Source of the DNA: Corythucha ciliata
Taxonomy: Eukaryota > Arthropoda > Insecta > Hemiptera > Tingidae
Assembly: GCA_038030265.1 (NCBI GenBank)
Contig: CM075938.1
Coordinates: 53,189,189 to 53,253,188, forward strand
Direction of reading: 5' to 3'
Length of the DNA stretch: 64,000 nucleotides
The notes beneath the pieces were generated by a model. The model saw only the letters and a list, made by a program, of their open reading frames with translations, was not told the origin of the DNA and did no database searches. This document shows positions 13,501 to 22,499 of this stretch, piece by piece. Each line of letters begins with the position of its first letter. The stretch's first letter is position 1. The translations under genes were made by a program, and so were the position numbers.

Positions 13501-16500
13501 GGGTGGAAATGCTCGGCTCCAGAGCTGAATTTTCTGCAAATAGAAAACGATATAAAGGGGGCCACACACGGTCAAACATGCTTGACAAGCATGGTTTTAT
13601 TAGTTGCGCTTGTCAAGCATGTTTGACGTTTGACGCCACACCCACACGGTCAAACTTGTCGTCAAGCTTCAACTTCAAACGCGCGCCCAAGCTTCAGCAG
13701 TGTCCCAATACCCTTTTTTCTCGATGGTTTGATTGTTCGTTGAATTGAAACACACACACACGATCAAATCTGTTTGTCAAACCTCATGTTTGCGAGCAAA
13801 TTTTCTGGCAGTGACTGAAAACCGTCAAAAGTGATGTCAAACCTTCAAACATGACCCCACACACGATCAAACCTGCTTGTCAAGCGAGGTAGGTGGAACC
13901 ATGCTTGTGGGGTCATGTTTGAAGGTTTGACATCACGTTTGACGGTTTTCAGTCCGTGCATGTTTAACCGTGTGCGGCCCCCTTAAGTCCACACTCAAGC
14001 TGGATTCACATTGAGCGGAACGCGCTAGGAAAGCGGAAGGACGGGACGCAATCTGATTGACTGTTGGGACAGGATGTGTCCGCCATGACAGCGGTCGGCG
14101 GAAGACATTTTGATACCACCTCCGCGTTCTGTCGAACTCCGCGCAAGCGCAGGGAACAGGAATGTTTATAGGAACTAATTAGATAAACGATGTTGATCCC
14201 ATCAATCATTTCAATAGCCGAGCACAACACAATAAAAACGCACACAAAATTTTAATTTTGGAAGAAAAGAAAAACACCGTTAACAAGATGTGAGAGGTTT
14301 CAGATCACAGAGGCTTTCAGTAGGAAGGTTATGATTCCGTCCACCATGGAGACCGCTTCATGTGAATCCTCTGACCGACTCCGCCAGCCCCTCCACTGGT
14401 TTTTCTGCCTTCCATCCTTCCGCTTTCCGCACTCATTCCGCCCCATGTGAATCCTGCTTCGAGGTTTTAAACATGCGTGGACACGATTCTTTGTTGCAAA
14501 GTTGATCCAAGTGGAAGTGGGAACATAAATCTACGCGGCCAGGACTCTGAGTCGCAACATGAGTCGATTCAAAGAGTCTCAGTGTGTACTAGGCTTGAGG
14601 GGTAAAAAGTGGACTTTTTTTCAGGTCCATTTTTTCCAAGTGTTCCAATTTGAGCCTGATGTGGTTCTCAAGTCCTTTTGGACTACGCTCGATTATCTAA
14701 TGCAGCCCGCCTCAAGAAGAATGCCCCGATTTCAGGCCTTTGCGTGGCCACGTCTGTGCGGCCCCTGAGAATTAGCCAAGAGGCCAAACACAGTGATATC
14801 GGGGCCGAAAGAAAGGCCCTGCAACTTAAAATTTCATTGATATTAGGACCTCAATCTTGCAATTTCGCGAAAATTATGCCTGGAAACATTCAATTTCGCA
14901 GCTATATTTGCCTGCAAAATGAGAACATCGTCAGCCTAGTACCACGAGGGGCAAGAAAAATTCCCAAAACTCCACGTTTCGTGGAAATAAAGATCAGAAA
15001 CTGGCTATACAGATAATTAGACCAGAAACTGATAATTCCGCAGATTTTCAGCTCCGAGTGATGTAATTTTATGGCTGTATTTTTCAGGCTTTGGGTGCTG
15101 TCGCGGCTGGCTAGCCCCAGGTCAACGCCATTTTTATAAAAACCCCGAAACTTTTGATTTCGCAATGTTAAGTACCAAAATTTCTGCCTAATCTCTCATT
15201 TTTTGGGGGGTAAAAATATTCGCAATGAAGGTACGAAGAAGCTCTCAAACCCATATTTTTGCAATTTCGACCTTTATTTTGTGCTACTGGTCATTGTGCT
15301 AAAAACGACCATTTTGACTACAAAAAATTTTTTTTTTTTCGGCAACATTGTGGTCAATTCGCAAAAAAATTGCTCGAGGAATTAGAAAAAATGTGTACCT
15401 AAATGATTTTTTTTGCAAAGGCCTCATTTGTGTTTCTGCAGACCGACGGCATGACGTTTTTTTTTTTTAATTTTAGCCGCGAAGCGGATTTTGCAAAAAA
15501 TGTCAATTTTTTCAGCGGAAAATCTTGTTTTCGGGCGAAATTTCGTACGATAGCTCTGCCCCCTCCCCCTCCCCACCAAATTTGTCCCCTGTCCTCCCTA
15601 TTGTCATTTACTTGTTTTATTCACCCGTTTTTCTCTCTCCTATTTTGAATTCATAAGATTCATCTCGCCGAAGATGGTAAAATTTCGATATTCAGTCGAA
15701 ATCAAGAGGATAACACGAGTAAATACCCCGACATTATATCGCGAGTTAAGTCGTTCATCAAGGAGTCTGTCAAGTCGTGCATTCTCGACGCTGAGGCCGT
15801 GGCGTGGGATGTGGAAACCAAAAAAATACGACCGTTTCAAATACTCACCACAAGGAAACGAAAGGTTCTTGAAAGCATTCAATACAGAAGACGATGAGAT
15901 TAATTTTTTTTTCTCTCTCTCTCCTCAAGGACGCTAACGAAGCAGAAATTAAAGTTCAAGTAAACGTCTTTGTGTTCGACTTATTATATTTCAACGGGCA
16001 ATCACTGGTCAAGGAGCCGTTTATTAAGAGGAGAGAGCTTCTTAGAGAACATTTTGAACCCATTGAAAATCAATGGTCGTTTGCTACAAGTATTGACGCT
16101 GATAAAATGGAGGAAGTTCAAGATTTTTTGGAGGAATCTGTAAAAAGTTAGTAATATTGCCGCATTGGACAAATTTATATTTCCTGACCCCTCTCCCTCA
16201 CACTTCCTTCTAGGCAATTGTGAGGGTCTGATGGTAAAAACATTGGAAGAAGAAGCGACTTATGAAATTGCCAAAAGATCGAGAAATTGGTTGAAACTGA
16301 AAAAAGACTACGTCGACGGTGTCGGTGACAGCATCGACGTTGTTGTCATCGGCGGCTATCAGGGCCGTGGAAAACGGACAGGCGTCTACGGTGGTTTTCT
16401 TCTCGCATGCTACGACCCGGAAAACGAGGAGTATCAATCGCTCTGTAAAATTGGCACCGGTTTCACCGATGAAGACCTTCAAAAACACTCGGAATTTTTC

Positions 16501-16897
16501 AAAGACCAAGTCATTGACTCGCCCAAATCCTATTATCGCTACGATTATCACTCGAGCCCGACCATTGGTTTGAACCGGCTCAAGTTTGGGAGGTCAAGTG
16601 TGCCGATCTGTCGTTGTCGCCGATTCACAGGGCCGCTCTGGGTATTGTCGACGGCTCGAAGGGGATTTCATTGAGGTTTCCGAGATTTTTACGCGTTCGC
16701 GACGATAAGACTCCGGAAAATGCTACGTCTGCCCAACAGGTTTGTGATGGTCACTCGAATTGTTGCTTTATTGTATAATTTTTCAAAATTTCTCCGCTTT
16801 TTATTTATAGATCGCCGACATGTACAACAATCAGGACCAAATCAAAAACCAACATGCTGACGGTGGTTCAAAAATGAACGAAGAAGACTACTACTGA
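4523..16897 (+). CDS. LIG1: DNA ligase I (replicative ATP-dependent ligase), 14 exons, first exon not found, one frameshift
   Basis: Seals Okazaki-fragment and repair nicks in the nucleus using ATP. Exons read: 4523-4588, 4759-4914, 4996-5090, 5160-5477, 5519-5657, 5715-5925, 5990-6175, 6242-6370, 6431-6570, 6638-6839, 15658-15864, 15930-16146, 16214-16739, 16811-16897 (stop TGA). All junctions are GT/AG and in phase. The N-terminus is charged and disordered with SFFKK, a probable PCNA-interacting box, then SPVK and acidic/basic runs. The DNA-binding domain follows ([21 protein letters not shown]). The adenylation motif KYDGERAQ has its catalytic Lys at 6816-6818. Later come [33 protein letters not shown] and [12 protein letters not shown], ending EEDYY. 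About 892 residues are covered if one missing base near 16545-16560 is allowed for; human LIG1 is 919. The upstream ATG exon is unidentified. The intron at 5478-5518 is only 41 bp and is the least certain junction. Confidence 0.93.
7100..7745. repeat. Degenerate tandem repeat with GACGAATA and GCAAGTTTCGGG boxes
   Basis: Starts of the form CTGACGAATA(G/A)CC recur at about 7118, 7322, 7513 and 7670, giving a loose period of 160-200 bp. Within each unit, shorter GAAATTGCAAGTTT blocks recur. The same family is present at 3240-3380, 14810-15250 and 22620-23290. It lies immediately outside the left end of the hAT-type element in the ligase intron. Confidence 0.6.
7780..11643. mobile_element. Non-autonomous hAT-type element with exact 8-bp TSD, filled with ~30-bp minisatellite
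   Basis: Flanked by the identical 8-mer GCTCGGAT at 7772-7779 and 11644-11651. The left end begins CAGTGCCGTATTTAGG; the right end read backwards begins CAGGGACGTCCTTATTA. An 8-bp duplication with CAGNG ends is the hAT signature. A second internal terminus-like copy (CAGGGCCGTCTTTACTA) starts at about 7867 and pairs even better with the right end. The interior (about 7980-11275) is a degenerate minisatellite of CTAATTCGCGGC and AAAATTGAGAAA blocks. It runs in the reverse orientation up to about 10270 and forward afterwards, so the element is a large imperfect fold-back. No transposase is visible. A further hAT-like terminus remnant (GGCCCGCGGGCC, ending near 9878) interrupts the left half. 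Confidence 0.8.
9790..9880. mobile_element. Short hAT-like terminus remnant
   Basis: Read on the minus strand, this begins CAGGGGTGACCAACC and continues through GGCCCGCGGGCC to GGCCCACCCATGG. The CAGGGGT start with a following GGCCCGCGGGCC block is typical of hAT/Charlie-type termini. Only one end is seen, so it is a fragment inside the larger minisatellite-filled element. Confidence 0.4.
11652..12679. other. Intronic sequence with no recognised feature
   Basis: After a T tract at about 11682-11701, this ~1 kb is non-repetitive at the level I can read. It contains a G/C-richer block (11740-12080) that on the minus strand has a faint tRNA-like stretch (TAGGCAGCGCGTTGG). I could not find a matching B box, so I do not call a SINE. 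No exon is expected here because the flanking ligase exons join without a gap. Confidence 0.4.
12680..12793. mobile_element. MITE with GCGCCGG-type inverted repeats, copy 1
   Basis: Ends are inverted: CTTATTCACTAAAAGTTAG on the left and the complement of CTTATTCACTAAAATTAAG on the right. Each is followed by GCGCCGG and by a CCACCCGTC inner arm. A TA flank is consistent with a TA-targeting family, but because the ends are palindromic the exact border is uncertain. A second copy of the family is at 13101-13215. Confidence 0.65.
12794..12930. mobile_element. MITE with AGGTCCGTTCCATTG inverted repeats
   Basis: The left arm AGGTCCGTTCCATTG...AGTGCTACAC is matched by the complement CAATGGAACGGACCT on the right. 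The arms are about 35 bp around a ~60 bp centre. It abuts the preceding MITE with no spacer, which suggests one inserted at the tip of the other or that both were captured together. Flanking AAG on both sides could be a 3-bp duplication. Confidence 0.6.
13101..13215. mobile_element. MITE with GCGCCGG-type inverted repeats, copy 2
   Basis: Left end GCCTATTCAGTAAAACTTGG; right end complementary to GCCTTGTTCACAAAAAGTTA. Both are followed by CGCCGGCGC and a GACAGGTGGATAG arm. It is clearly the same family as 12680-12793 but diverged, and lies about 310 bp away. Confidence 0.6.
13414..13549. mobile_element. MITE with CGTTTTCTATTTGCA inverted repeats
   Basis: The left arm CGTTTTCTATTTGCATAA with AATCAGCTCTGGA is complementary to the right arm, which reads backwards as CGTTTTCTATTTGCAGAA with TTCAGCTCTGGAG. 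Inner arms TTTCCACCCGTCTT and AAGACGGGTGGAAA extend the hairpin. It sits a few bases from the next MITE. Confidence 0.6.
13556..13983. mobile_element. PIF/Harbinger-like MITE with TAA target duplication
   Basis: TAA at 13553-13555 and 13984-13986 flanks an element whose left end is AGGGGGCCACACACGGTCAA; the right end is complementary to AGGGGGCCGCACACGGTTAA. Three-bp TWA duplications with G-rich ends are characteristic of PIF/Harbinger elements. Inside are further nested palindromes around CATGCTTGACAAGCATG and repeated CAAACATG / CATGTTTG motifs. The same terminal pattern and TAA duplication occur at 30016-30169 and 33904-34096. Confidence 0.7.
13996..14460. mobile_element. MITE with GGATTCACAT inverted repeats
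   Basis: Left end CAAGCTGGATTCACATTGAG, then CGGAA and GGAAAGCGGAAGGA. The right end reads backwards as GAAGCAGGATTCACATGGGG, CGGAA and GGAAAGCGGAAGGATGG. The unit is about 465 bp. I see no clear target duplication. It lies inside the outer element 13267-14594. Confidence 0.55.
14600..15657. repeat. Repeat-rich end of the ligase intron
   Basis: From about 14810 to 15250 the GAAATTGCAAGTTT / TTTCGCGAAATT repeat family reappears in degraded form. 15320-15500 has several T and A runs and one CGCGAAGCGGATTTTGC block. 15555-15650 is pyrimidine-rich and leads into the acceptor of the next ligase exon. No gene is seen. Confidence 0.5.
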
Positions 16898-16961
16898 GCG
16901 AATTTGGGAACTAACAGACGAAAGGCTGAATATTTTGAAGAATGATGTGAGGTACCTAACT

Positions 16962-16967
16962 ATTAAA
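16962..16967 (+). promoter_or_regulatory. Possible polyadenylation signal of the DNA ligase gene
   Basis: ATTAAA, the commonest variant of AATAAA, lies 65 bases after the ligase stop codon. The distance is plausible for a short 3' UTR. There is no other support such as a clear downstream GU-rich element. Confidence 0.3.
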
Positions 16968-17344
16968 TTTTATGAATATTCAATTAGGTTGTACTTACCA
17001 GCTAGCCCACGCCGATTAGGATAACGAAATATTTATGTATTACAACGTATTGAAGTTGTCAAAAATTACCTGTTATTCCAAGCAACAATCAATAAGTAGG
17101 TTCTGGAGCTAGTCCGTCGTTTTTAGTGCATTTCATTCTGAAAATGCACTATTGGTCTCGTCGTGATGGTGGCAAACACGGGTCATGTCATGTCCAGAAC
17201 CTCTGGAACACGAATTCAGTGGTCTCCGGAATTCACATACACTATACATGGCCGTTTTCATGTTAGCACGATAACTCTCGTAGAAGTTAAGGCGCGTAGT
17301 GGAACGCGCTTTGGCACAAAAATCAGGGTCGTCCTAATTTGCCG

Positions 17345-18290
17345 AACGAAGAAAAAGCTTGCCGAATGAGCCTATAACATTTTTTCATGATCCTCAAACT
17401 CAACACCTGACATGTTCTAAGTACTTTCCTACAGATGCCAGTGCGAATTATGTAATTACTTGAAGAGTACTAGTACTTCTCCCCGTGAGGTAACTTGCAT
17501 AATGAAGAAAAGCTTGCCGAATGAGCCTTTAAAGTGTTTTCATGATCCCCAAACTCAACACCTGACATGTTATTAGTACTTTCCTACAGATGCCAGTGCG
17601 AATTATGTAATTACTTGAAGAGTACTAGTACTTCTCACTGTGAGGTAACTTGCCGAATGAGCCTTTAACATTTTTTCATGATCCTCAAACTCAACACCTG
17701 ACATGTTATAAGTACTTTCCTACAGATGCCAGTGCGAATTATGTAATTACTTGAAGAGTACTAGTACTTCTCCCCGTGAGGTAACTTGCCGAATGAGAAA
17801 AGCTTGCCGAATGAGCCTTTAAATTTTTTCATGATCCCCAAACTCAACACCTGACATGTTATAAGTACTTTCCTACAGATGCCAGTGCGAATTATGTAAT
17901 TACTTGAAGAGTACTAGTACTTCTCACTGTGAGGTAACTTGCCGAATGAGCCTTTAAAGTTTTTTCATGATCCTCAAACTCGACACCTGACATGCCTCAA
18001 GTACTTGCCAACAGGAGCCAGTGCGAGTTATTTAATTACTCGAAAAGTACTAGTACTTCTCACCGTGAGGTAACTTGCCGAATGAAGAAAAGCTTGCCGA
18101 ATGAGCCTTTAAAATTTTTTCATGATCCCCAACTTCAACACCTGACATGTTCTAAGTACTTTCCTACAGATGCCAGTGCGAATTATGTAATTACTTGAAG
18201 AGTACTAGAACTTCTCCCCGTGAGGTAACTTGCCGAATGAAGAAAAGCTTGCCGAATGAGCCTTTAAAATGTTTTCATGATCCTCAAACT
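17345..18290 (+). repeat. Forward tandem array of the foldback element
   Basis: Units of roughly 150-180 bp recur at least six times, recognisable by CCAGTGCGAATTATGTAATT and the AGTACTAGTACTTCTC block. Length differences come mainly from whether the GAAGAAAAGCTTGCCGAATG segment is present once, twice or not at all in a unit. Confidence 0.8.
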
Positions 18291-18344
18291 CGAAGCTGCT
18301 TGGTAGGTTTTAGTGGTAAACAATTTTCAAGCTATTTATTTTGC

Positions 18345-19105
18345 AATTTATTAGTACTTTTCGAGTTATTACATAATTCGCACTGACATCTGTTGGCAAG
18401 TACTCGAAACATGTCAAGTGTTGAGTTTGGAGATCATCACAAAATTTTAATGACTCCTTCGGCAAGCTTTTCTTCATTCGGCAAGTTACCGCGCGGGAAG
18501 ATGTACTAGTACTTTTCGAGTTATTACATAATTCGCACCGGCATCTTTTGTCAAGTACACGAGGCACGTCAGGTGTTGAGTTTGGGGATCATGAAAAAAG
18601 TTTAAAGGCTCATTCGGCAAGCTTTTCTTCATTCGGCAAGTTACCTCACGGTGAGAAGTACTAGTACTTTTCGAGTAATTAAATAATTCGCACTGGCTCC
18701 TGTTGGCAAGTACTTGAGGCATGTTAGGTGTCGAGTTTGATGATCATGAAAAAACTCTAAAGGCTCATTCGGCAAGCTTTTCTTCATTCGGCAAGTTACC
18801 TCTCGTTGAGAAGTACTAGTACTTTTCGAGTAATTACATAATTCGCACTGGCATCTTTTGGCAAGTACTCGGAACATGTCAGGTGTTGAGTTTGGGGATC
18901 ATGAAAAAAATTTGAAGGCTCATTCGGCATGCTTTTCTTCATTCCGCAAGTTACTTCACGAAGAGAAGTACTAGTACTTTTCGAGTAATTACATAATTCG
19001 CACTGGCATCTGTTGGCAAGTACTTAGAACATGTCAGATGTAGAGTTTGGGGATCATGAAAAAATGTTAATGGCTCATTCGGCAAGCTTTTCTTCATTCG
19101 GCAAA
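18345..19105 (-). repeat. Inverted tandem array of the foldback element
   Basis: About five units of the same repeat as 17345-18290, all in the reverse orientation, recognisable by AGTACTAGTACTTTTCGAGT and ATAATTCGCACTGGC. Period is about 150-160 bp. The right half uses the CGAGTAATTAC variant, which on the left is seen mainly near 18030. Confidence 0.8.
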
Positions 19106-19126
19106 TTAGGACGACCCCAAAAATCA

Positions 19127-20284
19127 GTAGTCATAAGACCCCGGTCGGTATTGCATTTGGGCCAAATCGGTCAAGGGTTTTTCTACTCTCTGCTGCTAGC
19201 GCTGTTTTTCAGTTTGACCCTACCCTAGAATCTTTCAGAAGCTATGGATTTGAGTCTTCCCATTTCAGCCGCGAATTAGTGATTTTCTTCATTTGTGTTT
19301 TTCTCAATTACAGCAGTTAAGTAGCGTTTTCTGCTAATTTTTTCAGTGAATTAGCATCTATTCTCTTTCTTTTTACGCGAACGTGCGATTTTTTGCAATT
19401 TCAGCTGTGAGTTTGCAATTTTTGCCCAATTTTAACCCGAATTAGCGTTATTTTTGTCGATATTAGCCGCGTTTTTTTTTACTTGTACTGGCTTGTACAC
19501 TTTCTGGCCTAGGTGTACTATATTAATTGAATTCAAATGAATGAAATATGTACCTAATTTCTGTGTGGATGGTCGGAAGTTGAGAAAAAAAGAAGCAGAA
19601 ACAGAACATGACGATAAAGAGGGGGAAAATGCAAGTCTCTCTCAAGAAAGCAGTAATCGGATTAAGTTTGACAAGGGTGTTACTACAGGTAGTGCGCGCT
19701 AAAGACACGATTATTTCATTGCGCGCTAAAAACACGCGTGCTAACAACACGACACCGGGGGGTTTTTAGTCGTCGGAAGAGGGGCAGGGGGCAACTTTTG
19801 GAAGTTTTCTGTCGGCTTATTTCCGGATAGTTGCTGCGAATAGAATTAGGCCAGTGGGATGGAGTCCCCCCCCCCCTTCCCTGTTTAACGAGGAATCGCC
19901 CGCCTCCGGCACAAGGTGTGATTCAACAAGCTCAAAACATTTTGTTTCTTTTTTACGGAAAAATACTCGTTTTCGTTTTTGTTTTTTTTTCTATTTTGTA
20001 TTGTTTAGCAGTGGGAAAGTATCAGGGGGGTATAAGAGTGACTTCACTGTTGCGACGATACCACGAGTACCAACTGGACAAATGAGTTTGAACTTTAATT
20101 ATAGCCCAAGTTGCGTAGGCGACGTCCAACGTCGTTACAAGCGAGATAACTGACAGAGCGGCTATTCTTCCGGAAAGAGTTCCAAAAGCCTTTGTTTAAA
20201 AAAAAAAAAAGCAACAAAAAAAAACGTTAGCATTAACAAACACAACAACAAGAAAACAAATCCGACGCCTTTTTTCGTATTTTC
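19127..20284. other. Intergenic repeats between the foldback element and the MARCH gene
   Basis: 19255-19470 is a short reverse-orientation stretch of the ~30-bp minisatellite (GCGAATTAGTGATTTTC style). 19680-19745 has repeated GCGCGCTAAA-ACACG motifs. 19520-19700 read on the minus strand includes a hydrophobic open stretch (TCIFPLFIVMFCFCFFF) that could in principle be a downstream MARCH exon, but the splice sites are not convincing. C and G runs are at 19868 and 20035. Confidence 0.4.
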
Positions 20285-21318
20285 TTAGAATCGCACCTCT
20301 TCGTCTGTTTGAAGCGAATCGGCCAGGCTGATTCCAATGTAGGTGCCGACACCAGCCAGCGGTATGAAGGCTATCGTGGCTAATAAATCGAAAATCATTT
20401 GTTTCCTTTGCCGCCTATTGTTGCTCAACCACGCGAGGACTGAACCGACGAGAGAGTACCTGTTGATGAGAAAGGACAAAATATAAACTGGTAGCTTTTT
20501 CAGTTTCGTCTATTTTTTTTTAATTACTTGGGACAACGTTTCGTTAAATATTTGAAACCGCACAGTTCACAGTGACTCGAGTCACTTTCAGCTAGCCAAT
20601 GTTGAAGACACGACCTGTGCACTAACGACAGTGTTCCTTTGCATTTGCAAGGTGATATCATGCGCTCGTTTTGATCCATTTCATGGCAAATGCGACACAT
20701 GTACTCGAAATAATCGGTCGAGCTGATGAAGGTTTTTTTTTTATTTTAATTTTTATTGTTTTATGCATGAGTTTTCGCGGTTTTGTACCTGTTGTTTTTC
20801 CTAAGACGTAAGTCCAAATCGCTGAACGAACCCAACGACACATTTTCATCGACGATGAACTGATCCGTCGTTGCTGTCTCCGATGCCGACCCCGCGAGTA
20901 CGGGAATTTCGTCGACCGCTTCTTCTTCTTCGTCGTCGTCGTCGTCCAGCGAACTTGACTCCGCGGTCAAACGGCTCGTCGAAAGAACTTCGGGATCTTG
21001 GTAAGTGTCTGAATTTATCGATTTCGTAAATTTTTGGTGATGGCTCGGGATGTTGGAGGGGGGGGGGTATTCAAACAAGTTATCAAGTTATTACCCTTGA
21101 CCAACTCTTGAGAAGTGGATTTATTGAGTCCATCCGTTGTGGTGGCACCATTGTGACTAGACTTCCTCGTAGACGTAGCGTCGTCTAGATTTTCTGCCGA
21201 TTTTGTCGCTTGTTTCACCCCTTTGAACGATGAGTGATGAGAATGGGTTGACCAGAGAATTCACGTTGTAATTACTTAAAGGACCCTCATCTTCATTATT
21301 TTTTCTTTGATCGTCCAT
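20285..21318 (-). CDS. MARCH-type RING-CH E3 ubiquitin ligase, five exons
   Basis: Membrane-bound ubiquitin ligase that tags membrane proteins for trafficking or degradation. Exons on the minus strand: 21318-21276 (ATG start), 21220-21095, 21008-20789, 20722-20528, 20459-20285. They join in phase and sum to 759 nt (252 residues). Residues 139-184 form a C4HC3 RING-CH: CRICHE, then SPCKCKG, VHRSCLQHWL and CELC. The N-terminal ~130 residues are low-complexity, with an acidic run encoded by GAC/GAG repeats. A hydrophobic segment, MIFDLLATIAFIPLAGVG, follows the RING. The pattern resembles MARCH2/3, which normally have two C-terminal membrane spans. Here the frame stops after one, so either a further exon follows (donor-like GAG|GTGCGA just before the stop) or the protein is short. 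The intron between exons 1 and 2 is short (55 bp) and the start is the least certain part. Confidence 0.85.
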
Positions 21319-22499
21319 TTGACTAACTAGATGGTTGCCCTCATATTCAAAAAAGCCGTTTTGCACAAAAAATGCCGTTTATGGTTTCATGCCCTGCATA
21401 CATTAAACGAATTATGCGTTTTTGGTGGGATTAAACGTTGAATGCAATAAATTTGACGATTTTTTTTACTAGGAGGTAAGAGTGATTGGATTTGTTCAAT
21501 TATATTGACTGATCCTACCTTTTTTCTTTCTGAAAGTTGAGGCTCCCTCAACGAAACGTCACTAGAAGGAAAGAAAAAAGACAGGATCTGTCAATAAAAT
21601 TGAACAAAACAATAAATTTGTTTTGCTACAACCAATTTTTCACTCTTCAAAATTAATTTTCTCCTCGAATAAATGAAATTATTCTCTTATTAACGAATCT
21701 AACCAAGTAGAATAACGTGATTTTCACTCCTCACTCCTTTCCATCGCGATTAAGCGTGCTAGGATCAACAAATAATCCCCTCCACCCTTCCATAAAGCAG
21801 CGTTAATAGCGATCGGCCGAGAATATAATGATAATAGCTACGAAGAGTCGTTCTATGGGTGCGGGGGGGTTCTTTGCAGTGAAAGTCACCTTTTGTTCCT
21901 CGAGGGATATAAATAAGCCGCTCCCCTCATATTCTCTTCCCCGCCCCCGACCCTCACGGTGTGTTGCTTGTCAATAGTGTTGTACGAATATAATATCTTT
22001 TGATACAATAATGTGGGGCGGTGGTGTGCGGAGCGAGTGTTGGTTGTTGAAAAGGCAACCAGAAGTAGTTGGGGGGGGGGGACTCGCTTAACGTCTTTTT
22101 GGGTTCACTCATGTGTTTCATGACTGGTGGATTCTTGGAGTGATCAACCTTGAACCGAATTGGAAATTGATTTATTATTAAGCTGGGGGAGAAGAGGAAT
22201 TATTGTCAATTTTGATGAAAGTCGAGGTTTTCCTCCACTCGATTGTTTTCTTTTTATTCATTGCCTCCTCACCTTCCCTGTCTGTTAACATTTCCTACTT
22301 TGATTTTGTGAAGTTTTTTATCGATTTATAATTCAGATTTGACCTAGATTTCAAACTTGCGATTCTTTAAAAAGCCAACTTCGTCCAAATTTCGCGGGCT
22401 TTGGCCATTGAAAAAAAAAAGAAAAAAGAGTTTCACGTGTCAAGTTCTCTTAGGTCAACTTTTCGGGAAATGAAAAATGAATCAATTTTGTGGTTTTCG
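21319..22499. other. Upstream region of the MARCH gene, no gene recognised
   Basis: Mostly non-repetitive. Inverted motifs GACTGATCCTACC / GACAGGATCTGTC flank 21510-21600. A TATA-like GATATAAATAAG lies at about 21905-21917 on the + strand, but no coding exon follows it. G and C runs are at 21860 and 22070. Because the MARCH gene runs leftwards from 21318, its promoter should lie in the first few hundred bases here; I see no specific element I can defend. Confidence 0.4.

Larger units (their letters stand above)
13267..14594. mobile_element. Outer inverted-repeat element hosting three nested MITEs
   Basis: Left end GCCTAGTAGCCTAGTACACA, then CTTTGAGTCGATTC. The right end is complementary to GCCTAGTACACACTGAGACT, then CTTTGAATCGACTC. 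Flanks TTAA (13263-13266) and TTGA (14595-14598) may be a decayed 4-bp duplication. The interior carries the separate inverted-repeat elements at 13414-13549, 13556-13983 and 13996-14460, so this is a three-in-one nest. Confidence 0.55.
6840..15657. other. Giant repeat-filled intron of the DNA ligase gene
   Basis: Donor GTAATA follows the exon that ends with the adenylation motif. Acceptor TCATAAG precedes the exon that starts IHLAEDGK. Both exons are phase 0, and the protein reads through exactly as in other ligases. The other introns of this gene are only about 41-170 bp, so the ~8.8 kb here is almost entirely acquired: a G-rich run at 6927, repeat family at 7100-7740, a 3.9 kb hAT-type element, a MITE nest at 12.68-14.6 kb, and further short repeats to 15.65 kb. 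Confidence 0.9.
17326..19117. mobile_element. Foldback-like element with 9-bp TSD and tandem-array inverted repeats
   Basis: Flanked by the identical 9-mer CAAAAATCA at 17317-17325 and 19118-19126. The ends are GGGTCGTCCTAATTTGCCGA on the left and its complement on the right. Each terminal repeat is a tandem array: the left half carries forward units and the right half the same units inverted, around a short centre at about 18290-18345. Units contain CATGATCCTCAAACTCAACA, GATGCCAGTGCGAATTATGT, GAGTACTAGTACTTCT and GCTTGCCGAATGA. Foldback elements such as Drosophila FB have exactly this architecture, and 9-bp duplications also occur in MULEs. No transposase is visible. Open frames across the units are by-products of the repeat length. 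Confidence 0.85.

Noticed and set aside
18310..18877. Repeated ~78-residue open frames (…SKSTSTS…CRMKKSLPNEPL…)
   Set aside because: The same peptide appears from each unit of the foldback arms in both orientations; it reflects unit length and lack of stops, not selection.
19523..19750. Minus-strand hydrophobic frame as the missing last MARCH exon
   Set aside because: It does not resemble the conserved tail after the second membrane span, and I could not find a phase-matched acceptor. Kept only as something to test.
21905..21917. TATA-like GATATAAATAAG as a promoter on the + strand
   Set aside because: No coding exon on the + strand follows within a readable distance and the MARCH gene lies on the other strand. 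AT-rich chance match is likely.
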